The notes: generated by a model from the sequence alone, not told the origin. 64,000 nucleotides of DNA from Diphasiastrum complanatum (GCA_029204225.1 CM055100.1:14257538-14321537), one strand, 5' to 3'; numbered from the stretch's first letter, positions 48,781 to 60,571 are shown. Translations and numbers: made by a program.

Positions 48781-51391
48781 GGCCCTGGTGGAGTATTGGC
48801 TTTAATCAATGTCTTCTTTGTCTGCCCTCATGTTGGGAGGGTATTTCCTCTCAAATTTCTCTGACTCCCTTGTGTCAGCTAGTTTGCCTCTGGGCCTAGT
48901 AGGGGAAGTTGTCCTACGCAGCTGGGATGGCCTTGCCAGATAATCATCTAGGGCCTTGGTGTCCGTATCTTTCTCTTTAGCTCGCTCGCTTGTCGATGGC
49001 TCAGCTGCACCCGTGTCTAGCCAGGACGAGAACCTTCTCGTTTCTGGTTGATCTGCCAAGAAGCCGTCATTACCCCCGGGTCGGTGTTAGTTTCTGGAAG
49101 GTCGGGGATGGAATGATCTGGGGAGAGGGGTGGGGGGGTGATAGGTTTAGGAGGAGGCGGAATCAACAAGTTATACGCAGCACCGGGGGAGTGGAGTTGT
49201 TGGATGAACTCGTCCCGTCGGGCTTTGTAAGTGTCAACTGGACCTTTTGATGGGCCCATTATTTTGCTAGGAGGTGATGAAGAGAGGGGAGATGGAAGAA
49301 TTGGGTAAGTTGGAATGAATGTTTCAGAAAAATTAAATGCAGGGTAGGAGGAAGGGTTAAAGGTGGGAGAGGAGGGGGTTGGGGAAAAGTCATGGAAGCA
49401 ACACCGGCTCTCTGGCCACCCGATCTCGAGCTACCATCTGAAGGGTGGGTTTGCCCGCCTTGATTTTTTGCACCATCATTCCCATCATCATCCCACGGCT
49501 TTGTTGATTGAGCACCTGCTTGAGCCTTGCATGTCGTGTCCCATAGTTGGTTCACCTTGTCCAAGACTTGCTGCAGGGCCTTCGTAGTGTCTTCCAGCTA
49601 CTTCTGGGACTCCAGGATGGCCTTCTCTTGTTTGGCCACAATGTTTTCAAAATTTCGCTTTTCGGCTTCCCGTTCCTAGATTAGCCTTACGTATTTTTCC
49701 ATCCAAATGGCTGAGGCCTGTGGGGCTTGGAATTGAATGTCCTCGGGCAGAGGTACGACGACTGTCATTGCACTTGATGATCCGTCTAGTACTTGGTCGA
49801 TTTGGACCATCTGGTGCTTCAGTCGTTGTTGGACCTCTTCCAGAGTGGACTTCTGCCCGGCCATCACAGATTTGGTTTCCACTATTTTTTTCTCTTTCTC
49901 TTTGACCAACCTTTGATATTGCACATTCCCTTGGTCTTGATGCTGGACTCTGCTCTCCAGCATTTGGTGCTGGCTCACCAACCAATGCATGCGGTAGCTC
50001 GTTTCGGATAGGCCAATCATCGAGCGCTTGGCTGCTTTAGTGAGCTTTTCAGGGTTAGTGAGGGTTGGGTACTGATGTGGAGTGTGGGATGGTGAGGCTA
50101 AACCAAAAAATAAACACAGTGTGAGAGTTGAAGATGGAGGTGGAGGTGGAGGGAGTGAAGGGATGATGTTAGTGACTGTTGTGGTGGTGGTGGTTAGTGG
50201 AGGGGTCTAACTTCTTCCTGGCTACGTCCCCTTTTCTGGCTCGTCATCGCTTATTTCCATAAGGTCCTCAGCATCAAAATATTGCGACGTGTCTAGTGTG
50301 TGGACTTGTTGGGCCTGTGGTTGCTGAGCCGCTTCTGTGTCTTGGTGGGGACTAGATATCCCCACTCCTCCCCCCTCCCCCCCCCCAAAAAAAAAAAAAA
50401 TTTGTGCCAGTGGTGATGTTGGTGGCGTTGGCATAGTAATCAGTGTGGGTGGGGTGGTGGCTTCATCTGCTTGACCTGTGGCTTGAGTTACTGCCGTATC
50501 AGGTGGTTGTGTAGATGTAGTTGCTCCATCACCCCCATCGATGACATGTGAGGGTGACGAGTGTTGTTGTGATGTCGTGGATGAGCTGTCAGCATCTGAG
50601 GTGGAACCATTTGAAACTGATCCCACCGATGATGTGCTCTTAGCTTGAAGCTTCTCTTGCCTCCGTTGTTGCCGTGTGCCCGACAATTGAGCCTTTGAGG
50701 TATCTGCCTATTGAGCTCCAGAAGTTGTAGTTGTTTGTGGATCATGTGGTGGGCTTCTTGGCTTCTGCACCAGAGGGAGGATACTGGTGTTGACTCGTTT
50801 GTTAATGCACTCATGAAGACAATTCGAAACAAATTGTGCCCAGTCATAGAGATTCTGGGAGTGCAGTCGTGCATATGCCATCTTGTGAAATAGGGACATG
50901 GGTACCCTCTGCAACTTTTTCCTTGGTCGTTGTGTGCACTTTGTCAAGTACGCACATGCCGCTTGTAATTGGGAGTCATTGATTGCATCAACTCGATACT
51001 CGTCCTTGTTTTTCCAGTTTGCCACTGATGGATCAATAAATTTGAAATACGTTGTCTGCTCGATTTTCTTAAGAGATCTCGTGACAACATTGGGTCCTCT
51101 TGGGAACCCAAAAGGTTACAAGTCAACTGGTGCAAATGATAGGTTGTAAACATAGTTCCTCACAGGAGGGACTATTAGTTGGCACGACCTTGCAGTAGCA
51201 TTGTAGTTGGCGTACATCATGTGCACGAGATAGGGGCTTTGATACCCCGTTAGGACAGGCATTTGGAGTTCAATTGCTTGAAAGAAAGGTGTTGCCTGTT
51301 GGTACCAGTGTTGCATTTCTGTAATGTCCAATGTGGATAAGTGGATATCAACCAACAGGCAACACCTTTCCTTCAAGCAGTTGAGCTCCAA
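48260..51391 (-). pseudogene. Long degenerate ORF (~1,000 codons), unknown accessory protein
   Basis: One minus-strand frame holds from 51391 to 49259 with only about seven stops (51116, 50708, 50222, 49676 and others). It shifts locally, then resumes the original frame at 48688-48260. Order: N-terminal region (TEMQHWYQQATPFFQAIELQ, SLFHKMAYARLHSQNLYDWA; 51391-50710), Ser/Thr/Gln/Pro linker (50686-50222), coiled coil (50020-49520, EEVQQRLKHQMVQIDQVLDG), Pro-rich part (49500-49100), C-terminal domain (48900-48260). It ends just before an LTR, so it looks like a 3'-most accessory ORF of a retroelement. No zinc knuckle, RT or membrane segment. Family not recognised. Confidence 0.6.
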
Positions 51392-51396
51392 TGCCC
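51258..51396. repeat. Inverted repeat at the junction of opposed retroelement ORFs
   Basis: The arm at 51258-51302 (GGCATTTGGAGTTCAATTGC...GTTGCCTGTTGG) is complementary to 51352-51396 (CCAACAGGCAACACCTTTCC...), about 41 of 45 positions, with a 49-nt loop. Both arms encode QQATPF-F/L-QA-I/V-ELQ, one read on each strand. The mismatches are mostly transitions. Confidence 0.85.
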
Positions 51397-51400
51397 ATCA

Positions 51401-52098
51401 ATTGCTTGGATATCAACCAATCCAATACTAGATTCTATTGAAGATGAACTCATTCATGTTAGTCACACCTTGTCTTATGATGAAAATGCAAAACTTATTG
51501 ATGGGCATATTTTAAATCACATGGATCCTACAAGGTTTGGAGTTCGTGAGATTCCTAATGAACTGACAATAAAACCACCGAAAATAGTCATATTGAAGGA
51601 AGGAAAGAATGCATGACCAATGACAAAGAAACAAGCAAAACAACATTATAACATGGTCCTGAAATGGGAAAGATCATCATGAGAAGTTGATCCTAAAGAT
51701 GTATTGCCTTTATTAGATTAAGGAAAGAAAAGGTCAATGATGACTCTTCAAGTCAGAGTTCTCGCAAGACATCACCTTCTAAGAAGACTACAGCTTCTAA
51801 AAAGTCATCACCTCCTTGAACAATTCCTGCCAAAAAAGCTAAACAAAGATCCAAATACAATTCTTTTGAAAAAGAATAGTCAAATGTAGTCCGGCATGAC
51901 ATGCCAAAGCATTTCAAATGCTATACTTTGAATTATGTTGTTATTATGTTACCAAAAGCTCATTGTGAACCTAAGGATCAAGTGTTAGAAGTGAAAGAGG
52001 TTTATGATGGACCAGCTAGAACTCAGCCGATGAATCTTGCTAAACTAGGAGAACCCAAGAAGATTGTTCAAGTTGGAACACAACTTACCCCAGAATAG
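51401..52098 (+). pseudogene. Gypsy pre-RT region of relic at 51.4-54.7 kb
   Basis: Open frame 51341-51616 (SIEDELIHVSHTLSYDENAK, IPNELTIKPPKIVILKEG) continues with stops. A Ser/Lys-rich piece (SSQTSSPSKKTTASKKSSPP, about 51750-51810) is followed by 51901-52098 (LGEPKKIVQVGTQLTPE), the usual lead-in to RT in this clade. No protease is recognised here. Confidence 0.55.
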
Positions 52099-52116
52099 TT
52101 TCAAGCGTTAAGGAAG

Positions 52117-52860
52117 TTGTTGATCAAGTATCAAGATTGTTTTGCTTGGACATACAAGGATCTAAAAGGGATTCCAACATCAGTGATTGAGCATACAATA
52201 CCCTTGATGCTTGATGCAGTTCCAAAAGTTACAAGATTCTACCACTGTAATAAAAATGCTACTGATCTTATTAGGAAAGGGCTACAAAGGTTACTTGAAG
52301 TAGATTTTGTTTACGAGAGTGAACATATTGAATGAGTTTTGCCAATTGTTGTCATTCTTAAGAAGAATGGGAAGATGAGAATTTGTGTGAATCTCAAAGC
52401 CTTGAACAAAGTGACGCGAAAGGATCACTTTCCATTACCCTTTATTGAAAGCATATTGGACCATCTTGCTGGAGTGGAAGCCTACAGTTTTTTGGATGGA
52501 TTCAGTGGCTATAACCAAGTTAAAATCGCACCTGCAGATCACCATAAAACAGCTTTTGCAACAAAATGGAGAACATATGCTTATAAAGTTATGTCGTTTG
52601 GACTTTGTAATGCACCTAGTTCATTTCAGAGAGTGATGCAGTTTGCATTCAAAGACTACTTGTAAAAATTCCTTGAAATTTACTTGGATGAGTTCATAGT
52701 GCTGATACATACCATCTAGATCATTTGGAAAAGTATTTGAACGTTGTGACAAGTACCAAGTCTCCTTAAATTCATAAATGTGTTAGATTTGGGTTACTCA
52801 TGGAGTTGTTCTTGGACATGTGATATCAAGACATGGCATTGCTATGGATTATTCCAAAAT
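52117..52860 (+). pseudogene. Gypsy reverse transcriptase, disrupted
   Basis: The frame contains YQDCFAWTYKDLKGIPTSVI, then LPIVVILKKNGKMRICVNLK, VTRKDHFPLPFIESILDHLA, YSFLDGFSGYNQVKIAPADH and FGLCNAPSSFQRVMQFAFKD. The catalytic box reads YLDE (52681-52692) rather than YLDD, as in the gypsy relic at 32622. Stops fall at 52333 and 52663, and a frameshift lies before GVVLGHVIS. Confidence 0.85.
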
Positions 52861-53600
52861 CAAAGTCATTGTGGAGCTACCGCCACCAGGAACAATTCAA
52901 GGAGTATACATTCTCATGGGTCATGTGAACTATTATCGGATATTCATTTTATTCTTTGCAGACTTAACACGACCTATATATAAGTTGACCATTGTATATA
53001 TTTGGACGACTGAGGCATTGGAAGCATTTGAGAAATTGAAGAAAGCTTTAGCTTCTGCACCAATTCTACGAGCCCCAAATTGGACAATTGAATTTCATGT
53101 TCATATTGATGTATCAAAATATGCTATTGGTTCAGTTTTGACGCAACCAAGAGAATATAAGAAAGACTATCCTATCAGATTTGCTAGTTGACAACTTATT
53201 GATTCTAAGAAGAATCACTATACAACAGAACGAGAAGCGTTAGCCATGGTTTTTTTGGTGAAGAAATTTCAACATAATCTAATGCCAATGCATTTTATAT
53301 CGACCATTAGCCATTACTTTATTTAGTAAACAAGACGTGTAACATGGGACGTATCGCAAGATGGCTACTACTACTAACTGAATTTGATTTTCGAGTTGTG
53401 GTTCGAAAAAATAAACAACATTATCTTGCTAATCATGTCTCAAGAATTCAGACAACACCAGTCAACACTGAAGTAGATGAACTACCAGATGCTACGTTAT
53501 TTTATGTTGAAGTAGTACCTGAGTGGACAATAGATATTGTTGAATATCCGATGTTAGGCCAACCTAATGACTGTTTGATAAAAGTACAAAAGAAACAATT
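52861..53600 (+). pseudogene. Gypsy RT connection and RNase H
   Basis: A segment equivalent to SFLGHVNYYRRFI (MGHVNYYRIFILFFADLTRP) leads to ALASAPILRAPNWTIEFHVH and VSKYAIGSVLTQ. After a stop at 53189 comes YTTEREALAMVFLVKKFQHN, and then GRIARWLLLLTEFDFRVVVR at 53344. The order matches the element at 10561-11155, so the two are related lineages. Confidence 0.8.
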
Positions 53601-54734
53601 GATTATTAAGACACAACCTTATCAATTAATTGCAGGCCAATTGTATCGTCGTGAAATGGATGATATTTTGAGAAGATGTGTTTTGCCAGACGAAGTTCCT
53701 AATCTAATCATGTTTTCACATGATGGTTTGGGAGGTGAATATTTTTCAGCTGATATCACTATTTGAAAACTTTTACAATCAAGGTGTTGGTGGCCTACAC
53801 TTCATAAAAATACTGAGAACTTTATTCAGTCATGTGATGTATGTCAACAAGCACGTCGTCCTAAAAGCAGAATTATGAACCTTTGCATCCGATTCTATCA
53901 AAGCATCGTTCAAGAAATGAGAACTTGACTATCTTGGTCCTATTTATCTTGCGACAAAAGAATCTCAAGCCAGATATATCATCGTAGCAACTGATTATAT
54001 GACCAAGTGGGTTGAAGCAAAAGCGGTTTGGATTGCTGATGCAATATCCACGGCTAAGTTCTTGTACGAACATATCATTGTCAGATTTGGATGTCCTATC
54101 GAGATCGTAAGTGATTGTGGAAGTTCACACTTTGTCAATGAAAAGATCAAGTGTCTATTGGAAGACTTTTTCGTTATACATCAGTTTAGTACTCCCCATA
54201 TTATCCGAGGGGTAATGGACAAGCTGAATCTTCCAATAAGATTCTTTGCAGTATTATGACAAAAACGGTTAAGCAAGTCATTATAATTGGGAACGTAAAC
54301 TTCATGTAGCGTTATGGGCATTCAAAATAGCTTGCAAAGTTAGCACTAATCAGACAACATTTCAACTTGACTATGGTCAAGATGCAGTTATGCCAATTGA
54401 ATTTTTGGTACCATCCCCCTTACGCATAGCACGGTTGGATGATGCAAAATCTTTACAAATGCGTCATGAGGCTTTGCATAAACTATGTGAAACTAGATTG
54501 ATGGCAGTCCATGCACTAGCAGCAGAGAAACCTTGTCGCAAGGCATGGCATGGTCATCGCTTACACAAAAAAGATATAAAGGAAGGAGATCTAGCATTGA
54601 TGTATAAGACCATATTAATCAAAGCTAAATTGAAATTTACAAGTGAAGGACCTTACAAAGTGAAAGAAATATTGTTCTTGAGTTTTGATTTACAAAAAAT
54701 CAATTCTACACATGAAAAATGCTTGATTTTTTAG
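53601..54734 (+). pseudogene. Gypsy integrase, disrupted
   Basis: A zinc-binding segment (FSHDGLGGEYFSADIT ... SCDVCQQ in a shifted frame) leads to a core with ATDYMTKWVEAKAVWIADAI and FGCPIEIVSDCGSSHFVNE. The C-terminus has LWAFKIACKVSTNQTTFQLD, DAVMPIEFLVPSPLRIARLD and DIKEGDLALMYKTILIKAKL. There are at least four frame changes. The TKWVEA signature supports the Tat/Athila side of Ty3. Confidence 0.8.
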
Positions 54735-54861
54735 TAGAAATCAACCTAGCATGCTCTAAAATTGGTAACTCCTCCAATCCTTGCTAAAGATGGCTGATTC
54801 TTCAATAACCTACAAAAATAGCTCCGATACCTTGTGAAGAATCATCGAATCACTAAGATCC

Positions 54862-55065
54862 TTCCATCTCAGCCGACACATTTCCACTCCATCTCAGCCG
54901 ACGCATTTCCACTCCATCTCAGCCGACGCCTTTTCCACTCCATCTCAGCCGACGCATTTTCATTCCATCTTAGCCGATGCATTTTCCTTCCTTCTCAGTC
55001 GACACCTTTTCCTTCCATCTCAGCCGACGCCCTTCGCTCCCATCTCCACCGACACCCTCTGATTA
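54862..55065 (+). repeat. Minisatellite-like array, eight 25-26 bp units
   Basis: Eight imperfect copies of CCATCTCAGCCGACGCATTT followed by TCCACT, downstream of the gypsy integrase. Two units carry TTAGCCGATGC and CAGTCGACACC variants. Tandem arrays in the 3' untranslated region are known from several plant Tat-lineage elements and can seed satellites. Confidence 0.9.
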
Positions 55066-55099
55066 GTTATCTCTTTGAGACATATAGCCTGTTATATAA

Positions 55100-55400
55100 T
55101 CCATTGTTGCAAGAGCTTGCTTCCAATTAGCAGTATTTGTTTGAGAGTCATAATGAACTCCCAATGGAATTTACTTGTTGATCACAAGTATGATCTGTTG
55201 TTGATGAATCATCATCTCCTTTTTGGACAACTGGCTTGATTGTCCCAATGATTGGATCAACTTTGATTGCACGCTCACGACTTTTTAAAAGTAATTTTTT
55301 CGGTCTCCCAGTTATGAATTACTTGCGCAACTCATAACCATGGACGTCCCAATAAAACATGATAAACATTTGGTGTGGCGAATTATCCATTCCACTTGTA
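55100..55400 (-). pseudogene. Minus-strand gypsy protease fragment
   Basis: On the minus strand YHVLLGRPWL-stop-VAQVIH and NWETEKITFK (about 55350-55285) match the second half of a Ty3 aspartic protease and the following segment. The frame decays on both sides. This is older DNA into which the complete copia element inserted at 55458. Confidence 0.6.
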
Positions 55401-55458
55401 ATGCCACTATTTAGCCAAAATAGAGTAAGAGGCTAAAACTCGTGCCAATTAGAGTGTA

Positions 55459-56073
55459 TGTTGAAATATTGAAAAAATCTATCTAATGTTGTAAGTAGGG
55501 GTCCTAAAAATGCCAAAGATGAATTGAGCTCTTTTGGCTTAGTAAAGACCCATCCTAGAATAAAATATTCAAGGTAGGTAGAAGTAGAAACTCGAGCTAC
55601 TATAGGAATTGCCATTTGTACTTTGCATGCGACATTTAATGCATGAAAATACTAGGTGGCACAATTAGACATATTGAGGTGGCTTGAATAACTCTAGATA
55701 GCTTGAGAGGTGGATTCATAAATCCAATTCAACTCAAAGTAGGAGGAGAGTCCATGGATCTCTATATATATATGATGTACTCTCATTGAGAAGATGATGA
55801 TTTTTGTGTGTAATGCAAATTTGGAGACTAAGCTCTTTGTGCCCTCTCTCTCTACTCGAGTTTGTACTTTCATATTCTCTCTCTAGCCGAGTTGAGGCAT
55901 TTATTGTACTTATTTTCATGTTTTGTTGATAGATCTTGCTTGTAACACAGCAATATTTCTTGTATGATCAGCTGTCCTATTGTCAATCAATGCTAGTTTG
56001 GTCTTTATGGTATTATTGGGCTTAGGAGATCAAAAGTACATGTGTAGGGCATCCCACACATGTGAATTCAACA
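55459..56073 (+). repeat. 5' LTR of the complete copia element
   Basis: 615 bp, TGTTGAAATATT... to ...GAATTCAACA, with 5'-TG/CA-3' ends. A TATA-like stretch CTATATATATATGATG lies at 55761-55776. The end before the primer site is ATTCAACA. Confidence 0.95.
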
Positions 56074-56086
56074 TGGTATCAGAGCC
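56074..56086 (+). promoter_or_regulatory. Primer-binding site, initiator-Met tRNA
   Basis: TGGTATCAGAGCC directly follows the LTR and is the standard plant copia primer site. Confidence 0.95.
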
Positions 56087-56818
56087 TACCTAATATTTAC
56101 AAGCAAATCTAATAAAAAAGTTTGCAAATTTGATCAGATTTCAAGCTAGGAGTTGTCTAGATTCTACTTTCTAGCTAGTTTGCAGTTTTTGGTGATTTAG
56201 AGCTTCAAACCACTTTGAATGGTCTAGATCAGGTACTGTACAGAATTTCAGGTGCAGGCACATGTGAAATCCGCCCGTTTTCAGTTTGGTGGTGCTCTCT
56301 CACCTTAGATCCAAATTTCATGCAATTTGGCCCACTAGAAAGCTAGAATGTGTAGAATCTGATGCAATTTGAATCATGACAATTGGATAAGCCATTCAAA
56401 ATTTATAAGCTTTTGAATAGTCGTAGGTAGGGCACCTAGACCTGTGGCAAATCGTGAGTACATGTCATTTATTGCTTAAATGATCACAAACATCATCCAG
56501 AAGTTGACCAATCTCATCTATATGTGATTTAGGCAAAATTTAGAGGATCTAGGCAAATTGTTTCATACAAATAGATTGTTTCTGAGTCAATTTGACATTT
56601 TTGGAGTATTTTACACGTGTGAAATTCAGATAACCATAACTTTTGCCATACTTCATCTTTTTTGATGATTCAAATTTTGTTTTAGAGAGATTGTCAAGCT
56701 AGTGATCTCACAATTTTTTGCTTAGTCTTACATAGGATTTTTTTTACCCTTGATTGGTTCCTATAGTGAGAAGATAAGCAATTATTTCATCCATCTTTTT
56801 TGATTTCCAACATTCTTT
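56087..56818 (+). other. Leader between primer site and gag
   Basis: About 730 bp without a convincing reading frame. It would carry packaging signals. Confidence 0.7.
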
Positions 56819-57560
56819 ATGGCTTCAATGGGTGCCTTTCCATTAGAAGCAAATGAAAGATTGTCAGCCTCCAATTACTCAATTTGGAAGGTTAGGACTA
56901 GACTTCTAACACTAAGAAACCAAATTTTTCAAAGTGTACAGAGAAGTGATGAATGTGCTTCAGCTTATGTAATGAGAGTTAAAGACCTCCATAGAAAATT
57001 GTCATGCATAGGAGACTCCATCAACCAAAATGAACTTGTTCAAGTCATACTTAATGGGTTAAAGGAGAAATATGACAACCTTGTTCAGAGTTATGACATT
57101 AAGGAAGAGCTACCAAGTTTGGAAGCACTCCAAAGTGTGCTCATTTCTGAAGAATCAAGACAAGAATATAAACTCTTGAAAATGGAAAGACTGTCTCTCA
57201 ACATTGATGGTAAAGCCCTCTTTACCAAAGACAAGCACAAGACAAGAAGTAAGAATCAACACCAACCCTCTTCAAGCAAGAACAATCTTATTTCCAAGGA
57301 GAAAGGAGAAGATGATGAGTCCTCTCAAGCTTTCACATCCAAAAAGAAGAAGAAAAACATCAAGTGTTTCTTTTGTGGCAAGAAGGGGCATTATGCCACC
57401 GATTGCTTCAAGAAGAAGAGTCAATTCAAGCAAGCCAACATTTCCAGAAGGAAGATGCTCATGCAAGTAATGGAGAGGGATCTCTTATGGTCTCGAGTTT
57501 TTCTTCATCACCTTCAAGAAGGATGGTTTGTGGTACATCAACAGTGGAGCTTCCTCACAT
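56819..57560 (+). pseudogene. Copia gag, internally shortened
   Basis: The frame opens at ATG 56819 (MASMGAFPLEANERLSASNY). The usual mid-gag segment between SNYSIWKVRTRLL and DECASAYVMRVKDLHRKL is missing, so gag is shorter than typical. The CCHC knuckle KCFFCGKKGHYATDC (about 57362-57406) is intact. A frame change near 57490-57528 separates gag from protease. Confidence 0.8.
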
Positions 57561-58978
57561 ATGTGTAGCTCCAAGCATTCTTTTTCATCCATGACACCTT
57601 ATGAAGGATCCAAGAAGTCCATCTACACAACAAATGATCATGAGTGTGCTATTGAAGGCATAGGGACCATTCTCTTAAAGCCTTCATCATCAACAGTTCT
57701 TTCTCTATCTAAAGTACTTTTTGTTTCTAAGTTAACAAAAAATCTTATTAGTGTTGGGCAATTGTTTGATAGTGGACTAGATTTGAATTTCAATGTTGAT
57801 ACATGTACAATCAAGAAGCATGATGAGATCCTTGCATTTGGGTCTAGATATGGTGGAATCTACAAGCTTGATCCCAAAGAGTATGCTAACTCTTGTGATG
57901 GTGCTTTTTCTTCTCATATTTCTTTGGAGGAACTATGGCATAGAAGGTTGGGGCATCCTAGCTATAATTCTATGATTTCCATGGTCAAGAAAGCCAAAGC
58001 TATTGGCTTGCCTAATCTTATCTCCAAGAATTTCAAGCCATGTGAGGCTTGTGCCATATCTAAGTCTCATAAGAAGCCTTTTTCAAAGTCATCTATCAAG
58101 ACTACACATCCATTGGAGCTCATACACTCGGATGTGCACTTCTCATCTTCAAAGAGCAAGGGTGGTGCTACTTGCTTTCTAACTTTCATTGATGATTTCA
58201 CCAGATTTACTTGGGTATATCTTCTAGTGTCAAAATCTATGGTGTTTGACTATTTCCTAAAGTTCAAAGCTCTAGTTGAAAAGCAATTTTCTTACAAAAT
58301 CAAGACTCTTAGAAGTGATGGAGGTGGTGAGTACACTTCCAATAATTTTCATGATTATTGTGAGCTTGAAGGCATTAAAAGGGAGTTTTCTTGTGCATAT
58401 ACACCATCTCAAAATGGGGTGGCTGAAAGAAAGAATAGAACCTTGTGTGAATGTGCCAAAACCATTAGAATTGAGGCATCCTTGCCAAAAGACTTTTGGG
58501 GTGAGGCCATCAATTGTTCAAACTATCTTTGCAATCGACTCCCTCATGTTGCACTTGGAGGAAAGTCACCATATGAAGCACTTTATTTGAAGAAACCTAA
58601 GGTTGATCACCTTAGAGTATTTGGATGCATATGCTTTGTCCATATTCCCTTGGAAATGAGAAAGAAGGATGATCCTTGTGCAAGCAAAGGAGGAATGGTT
58701 GGATATTTATCCAACAAGAAAGCCTATCGAATCTACATGCTCTCTACTTCTAAAGTAATTGAAAGTAGAGATGTAGTTTTTCATGAGGAAGAAAAGTCCA
58801 ATCTTGGAGGGGCCGAGATCAAGCAACCTCAAAATCTATCACCTTTTGTTATTGAAGACAATCAACATATGGAGGGGTCGAGATTTGAATATGGAAGTCC
58901 TAAGATTTTCACTCCTAGAAGATCCATGAGGGAGAGATCCGAGCCTAAGAGGCTCACTTATGATGACAAAGGAAACAA
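57528..58978 (+). pseudogene. Copia protease and integrase, one open frame
   Basis: The protease active site reads WYINSGASSHM: the catalytic Asp codon is AAC (57540-57542), a single G-to-A change from GAC. Integrase follows with HRRLGHPSYNSMISMV...CEAC (HHCC) and core LIHSDVHFSS, RSDGGGEYTSNNFHDY and QNGVAERKNRT, so D, D and E are present. The tail is HLRVFGCICFVHIPL. The frame changes at about 58978 ahead of RT. Confidence 0.9.
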
Positions 58979-60540
58979 GTGGATCTTGACTCCACTTATG
59001 CTTATTTTGTTTCTCATGAGGAGCCCAAAGATGTCCAAGAAGCCCTCAATACCAAGGAGTGGTATGAGGCCATGAAGATTGAATATGATGCCTTGATCAC
59101 CAATCAAACATGGGAGCTAGTGGATCCACCACCTAACATGCACATCATTGGATGCAAGTGGGTGTTCAAGATCAAGTACAATCATGATGGCTCCATCAAC
59201 AAGTACAAGGCAAGATTATGTGCTAAAGGCTTTGCACAAATATATGGCCTTGACTATGAAGAAACCTCTGCTCCTATAGCAAAGATGGTGACAATAAGAA
59301 TCAAAATCTCTCTTGCCTTATTTTTTAAGTGGAAATTGTATCAACTTGATGTCTCCAACGCTTTTTTGAATGGCTATCTTGAGGAGGATATATACATGGA
59401 ACAACTCAAGGATTCATCAAGGATAAATCTAAGGGTGTGTTTGCTATTTAGAAGTCTTTATGGCTTGAAGCAAGCACCTAGATCATGGTATTCAAGACTC
59501 AACAACTTTCTACTTTCATTAGGATTTGTGCTTAGTGACTATGATCCTTCTATGTACTTAAAGTTTGATGGTAGTAATATTGTCATTCTTCTAATCTATG
59601 TAGATGACATTATTCTTAGTGGAAGCTGTTTGATACTAGTTCAAGAAACTAAGGATGGATTAGGAGGAGAATTTAATATGCAAGATCTAGGAGAGATCCA
59701 TTACATTTTAGGCCTTGAGATTGATTTTCATGAAGAGTATGCTTTTATTTGTCAATCTAGATATGTCTTTTCTATGTTGAGAAAATTTAATATGCAAAAT
59801 TGTAAAGGCATAGATACTCCCATAGAGCAACATGTAAAAGACCCTATTAAAGGTGATGAAAGATCCTTCGAGGACATCACACTTTATAGGAGTCTTATAG
59901 GCTCCTTAATTTGGCTTACTATCACTAGACCCGATTTGAGCTACTGTGTGCACAAATTGAGTCAATTTATGCAAGATCCTAAGATCCAACATTGGAAGAT
60001 GGCCAAGAGAGTTCTAAGATATGTATCTTCTACTCAAGATTATGGTTTATTGTACAAGAATGAAGATCTAACCATTGTTGGCTATTCGAATTCCAATTTT
60101 GCAAGTGATAAAATGGATTGAAAGTCCATTAATGCATATACTATCTTTCTTGGAGGCAATCTTGTGTCTTGGCTTTCAAAGAAGCAAGATACCATATCTC
60201 TATCTTCTTGTGAGGTCGAGTACAAAGCACTCACTACAACAACTAAAGAGGTGCTTTGGATCAAGAGGTTAATCATGGAGCTAAAGTGCATCAAAGAGGA
60301 TGATCTTCCCTTGATCAAGTGTGACAACATATCGGCCGAAGCTCTTGCAAACAATTCTATTTTTCATGCAAGAAGCAGCATATAGGAGTGGCACACCATT
60401 TTGTAAGGGAAAAGCTCATTGGAGGTGAAATCAACTTGGAACATGTCGACACATCTTCATGTATTGCTGATCTTCTCACAAAGCCACTTTGCAAAAGTGC
60501 CTTCTCAAAGCATAGAACTAATCTTGGTCTTATCTCAAGA
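58979..60540 (+). pseudogene. Copia reverse transcriptase and RNase H
   Basis: A 380-codon open stretch begins near WYEAMKIEYDALITNQTWEL. It has CKWVFKIKYNHDGSINKYKA, LDVSNAFLNGYLEEDIYM, FRSLYGLKQAPRSWYSRL and an intact YVDD (59597-59608). RNase H starts YSNSNFASD, where the two Asp of the usual SDADWAG are Asn. After a stop at 60119 it continues SLSSCEVEYKALTT, HARSSI-stop-EWH, and in another frame LEHVDTSSCIADLLTKPL. The RT domain is near complete. Confidence 0.9.
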
Positions 60541-60571
60541 TCGATGCTTGATCCACATTAGATACTTTTTT

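Noticed and set aside
54862-55065. CRISPR array
   Set aside because: The units are contiguous and have no unique spacers, and the genome is a plant. It is a minisatellite.
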